The notes beneath the pieces were generated by a model. It ran no database searches. It saw only the letters and a list, made by a program, of their open reading frames with translations, and had not been told where the DNA came from. A DNA stretch of 64,000 nt. It comes from Metabacillus malikii. Lineage in GTDB: Bacteria; Bacillota; Bacilli; Bacillales; Bacillaceae. The position numbers and the translations under genes were made by a program. The DNA lies in assembly GCF_030813355.1 (NCBI RefSeq), contig NZ_JAUSUD010000007.1, forward strand, positions 62,001 to 126,000. The letters run 5' to 3'. Shown piece by piece: positions 61,611-64,000 of this stretch (position 1 is its first letter; each line of letters opens with the position of its first letter).

Positions 61611-62684
61611 TCAACAGTTAGGAGCCTTTATCTTCATAGGGAGGGATATCCAAAATGTATGACGAGACCCATCAGTGTTGATTCCAATCTCACCGTTATG
61701 GGCTAGAACGATGCTTTTAGCTATAGCGAGTCCAAGACCAGCTCCAGTTGATTTAATAGTTCGCGATTCGTCTAGACGATAGAAACGTTCAAAAATTAAG
61801 TCTTTATCTTCGGGGTCAATCGGTTTTCCTTCATGTGTAAATGAAAGAAGATAATGTTGCTTTTTAATTTCCCCAAAGATTTCAATGCTTTTACCAAGAT
61901 TATAGTCAATAATATTTTGAAGAATATTAGAAAATACCTGGGTGAGACCATCTCTATTAGCTAATATCTTCGTTTGTTCAACGTTATATAGTTGCTCGCT
62001 AAATTGCTGATTCAATTTAAGCTGAAAGGTTGTAATGGTGTCATTGATAACAGTTTGTAAATCAATGATGTGAAAGGCTTTATCATTCATGTAGTTCCCA
62101 TGGTTCCATGAATTTAATTCTGTCAGTAGTTCAACAATTGTTGTCATTCGCCTTGATTCATCCAATAGAGAACCAAAGAGCTCAGGATTACTGTCTATCA
62201 TATTATTTTGCAAGGCTTCTAAATAGCCATTTAAATTGGTTAGTGGTGTCCGCAATTCATGTGCTATATCACGTAGCATATTTTCCCGCTGCTCCTGCAT
62301 GGATTGTAGACTAGTGGCCATCGCATTAAAGTTTATGATTAATTCCTTTATTTCTCCTGATGAAGAGGACGTGATTTCAGTAGGTTTACGCCCCTCCTTT
62401 ATCTCCTTTGCAGCATTTGCTAGTGCTTTAATCGGTTTAATGATATTTCTTGCTGTAATATAGTGAAATAATCCACCTATTAAAAAGGCAAGAATACTTA
62501 CAAATAAAAGATAAAGGTTTAATGTGTCAACAAAATCTTGGCCGATTATTTGTTTCGAATTAACTAAGTAACAGGCGTAATTTTTTACAGATAACCCTGC
62601 TAGAATAATAACGAGTAAAATGACAAAACTATTAAGTGCAACTAGCTTTGATAAAAGATTTGTAAGTTTCTTATACGCCAACAA
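61611..62684 (-). CDS. Sensor histidine kinase
   Basis: A 357-residue kinase with two membrane segments (about 18-33 and 57-75) close together, so almost no extracellular sensor. HAMP (about 76-130), HisKA with His142 (RDIAHELRTPLTNLNGY) and an ATPase domain (GAGLGLAIAKSI) follow. A short loop carries Cys38, a possible redox sensor. The start is TTG 62684 inside the end of the response-regulator gene. The signal is probably sensed within the membrane or through a partner. Confidence 0.92.
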   Translation of the reverse strand: MLAYKKLTNLLSKLVALNSFVILLVIILAGLSVKNYACYLVNSKQIIGQDFVDTLNLYLLFVSILAFLIGGLFHYITARNIIKPIKALANAAKEIKEGRKPTEITSSSSGEIKELIINFNAMATSLQSMQEQRENMLRDIAHELRTPLTNLNGYLEALQNNMIDSNPELFGSLLDESRRMTTIVELLTELNSWNHGNYMNDKAFHIIDLQTVINDTITTFQLKLNQQFSEQLYNVEQTKILANRDGLTQVFSNILQNIIDYNLGKSIEIFGEIKKQHYLLSFTHEGKPIDPEDKDLIFERFYRLDESRTIKSTGAGLGLAIAKSIVLAHNGEIGINTDGSRHTFWISLPMKIKAPNC

Positions 62685-63369
62685 ATTTGTATCCCATTCC
62701 TCTCACTGTTTGTATATAATCCTTCGGTGTTTTTTCTTTAATTTTCTCACGTAAATGTTTAATATGTACGTCTATCGTACGGTCGGAAACTACTTTTTCA
62801 TTCTTTTCGTATATAAGCTGAAGAATTTGCTCTCTTGATAAAATTTGGTTCGGATGCTGCATTAGTGCATGAAGAAGTTTAAATTCAAAATGGGTTAGTT
62901 CAAGCTTTTCCCCATTGATTTGTGCTTCACCTTTAACAGGTTTAATTGTAAAGCCTGTAAAGCTTAATTTTCCACAGCGGCTTGCAGTTCTTCGTAATAC
63001 GGCTTCGATACGGACCATTAATTCACCAGGACTGAAGGGTTTGATGACATAATCGTCAGCCCCTAACTTAAATCCACGGATACGTTCTTTCTCAGACACC
63101 TTTGCACTTAGAATAATAATGGGCATAACACTTTTTAAGTCTTCACGAACCCATCTACATATTTCCTCACCACTTATGTTTGGAAGCATTAAGTCAAGTA
63201 TCAAGATACAAGGATCGAACTTTTCAATTTTCACCTTTGCATCTTTTCCGTCAGCTGCTTCAGTAACTTCATAGCCTTCGTTTTCTAGATAAAGGCTAAT
63301 AAGTTTCCGAATTTTAGGATCATCTTCTACAACTAGAACAGTTTTTCCTATTAAATGAGTTGATGACAT
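62671..63369 (-). CDS. OmpR/PhoB-family response regulator
   Basis: A 232-residue regulator started at ATG 63369 (GGGGGG 7 bases before). The receiver domain has the acidic pair VEDD and phospho-acceptor Asp near 59 (LILDLMLP); the winged-helix domain ends with VRGMGYKFVGV. It overlaps the kinase gene and follows the ccdA-like gene by 18 bases, so the transporter and the two-component system probably form one unit. Confidence 0.94.
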   Translation of the reverse strand: MSSTHLIGKTVLVVEDDPKIRKLISLYLENEGYEVTEAADGKDAKVKIEKFDPCILILDLMLPNISGEEICRWVREDLKSVMPIIILSAKVSEKERIRGFKLGADDYVIKPFSPGELMVRIEAVLRRTASRCGKLSFTGFTIKPVKGEAQINGEKLELTHFEFKLLHALMQHPNQILSREQILQLIYEKNEKVVSDRTIDVHIKHLREKIKEKTPKDYIQTVRGMGYKFVGV

Positions 63370-63387
63370 CAAATCCCCCCTTGTCCA

Positions 63388-64000
63388 TTAAAGTTCGAAT
63401 AAACGAAATGCGGATAACCAGGCACTTATTCTTTGCATTTGTCCACTTAATACTAGGAATCCGAGCATGACCATGACGATACCATTCACAACGGCAAGCT
63501 TACCTAAATATTTGTTTATTTTTCTCATCATTTTAAGTGAATTCGAAATAATAAGAGTTATTAGAAAAAATGGGATCGCCATTCCAAGTGAATAAGCTCC
63601 TAATAGTAAAATTCCTTGAGACAATGTATCTGTTGAACTAGCCAATAGTAGAATAGAGGAAAGGGCTAGTCCGACACAAGGTGACCAGCCACTTGCAAAA
63701 GCCATGCCCAACAAAATTGACCCAAGCATGCTTTTGGGTTTCCGATTTGATTGAATTCTTTTTTCTTTCATTAATAATTTAAATTTTAACAAACCAGCCA
63801 TCTGTAAGCCAAAAATAATAATTAATAAGCCTGCTAACTGCATGATAAGTACACGATAATTTACTAGTACTTTCCCAATGAAGCTTGCTGAAGCTCCAAG
63901 GGCAATAAAGATGATGCTGAATCCTAGAATAAATCCAATTGACCTGTAATAAAGCAGTTTTCGGTCAACATCAAGCTTTGCATCTTCAATTTTCCCTCCA
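63388..64000 (-). CDS. ccdA: CcdA-like thiol-disulfide transmembrane protein (5' end outside window)
   Basis: The frame is open through the end of the window on the minus strand: upstream of Met at 63843 it continues with RSIGFILGFSIIFIALGASA, typical of CcdA/DsbD membrane cores. About 204 residues are visible, including GMAFASGWSPCVGLALSSIL with a conserved Pro-Cys. The protein passes electrons from cytoplasmic thioredoxin to outer-face proteins such as ResA, which is encoded in the same region. Confidence 0.9.
   Translation of the reverse strand, partial: GGKIEDAKLDVDRKLLYYRSIGFILGFSIIFIALGASASFIGKVLVNYRVLIMQLAGLLIIIFGLQMAGLLKFKLLMKEKRIQSNRKPKSMLGSILLGMAFASGWSPCVGLALSSILLLASSTDTLSQGILLLGAYSLGMAIPFFLITLIISNSLKMMRKINKYLGKLAVVNGIVMVMLGFLVLSGQMQRISAWLSAFRLFEL

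Overview
The window looks like a low-G+C Gram-positive chromosome of the Bacillaceae. The support is the Bacillus-type control signals (S-box and ZTP riboswitches, BirA box, Zur box, CsoR/CstR operators), strong AGGAGG-like ribosome sites, frequent TTG/GTG starts, lipoprotein signal peptides, and gene sets matching Bacillus operons (metI-metC, bioY-yhfT-yhfS). No phage or transposase gene is intact; one lone tyrosine recombinase is present. Species cannot be fixed from this window.

Layout. 1-2174: end of an ABC importer operon (permease, binding lipoprotein) closed by a Sco-like thioredoxin-fold lipoprotein. 2244-4885: S-box-controlled metI-metC. 5008-9807: a DoxX-like membrane protein and a TAXI-type TRAP transporter (receptor, DUF1850, fused permease), then tRNA-Val(GAC). 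10396-34657: carbohydrate use interleaved with other genes: AraC regulator + GH42 beta-galactosidase, LacI regulator, LplB/YtcP/LplA-like importer, GH2 beta-galactosidase, an esterase and a secreted PL11 rhamnogalacturonan lyase, together suggesting use of pectic rhamnogalacturonan/galactan. Interspersed are an orphan integrase, a ZTP-riboswitch folD, a SatD/DUF3307 pair, a methyltransferase, a Bcr/CflA exporter, and REP-like and MITE-like repeats. 34831-49004: Zur-linked S14 paralogue, a doubly damaged chemotaxis receptor, a PH-domain membrane protein, a 52-bp tandem repeat array, an oxidoreductase with divergent TetR, LysR with a split chromate transporter, a Gfo/Idh/MocA dehydrogenase, a YetF-like protein, and the BirA-boxed bioY-yhfT-yhfS operon.

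49248-59447 is the most striking part: a sulfane-sulfur (persulfide) handling island. It holds a CoA-disulfide reductase fused to rhodanese and TusA domains, two TusA-rhodanese fusions, two free TusA proteins, two DsrE-like proteins, two rhodanese/metallo-beta-lactamase persulfide-dioxygenase-like proteins, three single-domain rhodanese-like proteins (one without its catalytic cysteine), a TauE/SafE exporter and the CsoR-family repressor CstR. I count five TusA and eight rhodanese-type domains. Six 16-bp CstR-type operators are scattered through it, three of them placed on recognisable promoters. No sulfide:quinone reductase lies in the window.

59723-64000 runs on the other strand with CcdA, a two-component system, an OsmC-like protein, an Lgt-like membrane protein and a ResA/TlpA-like thioredoxin, all consistent with extracytoplasmic thiol or sulfur redox. 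Three genes in the window (histidine phosphatase, Rpn-type nuclease, chemotaxis receptor) are broken by single in-frame stop codons, and two of them also appear to have internal deletions.
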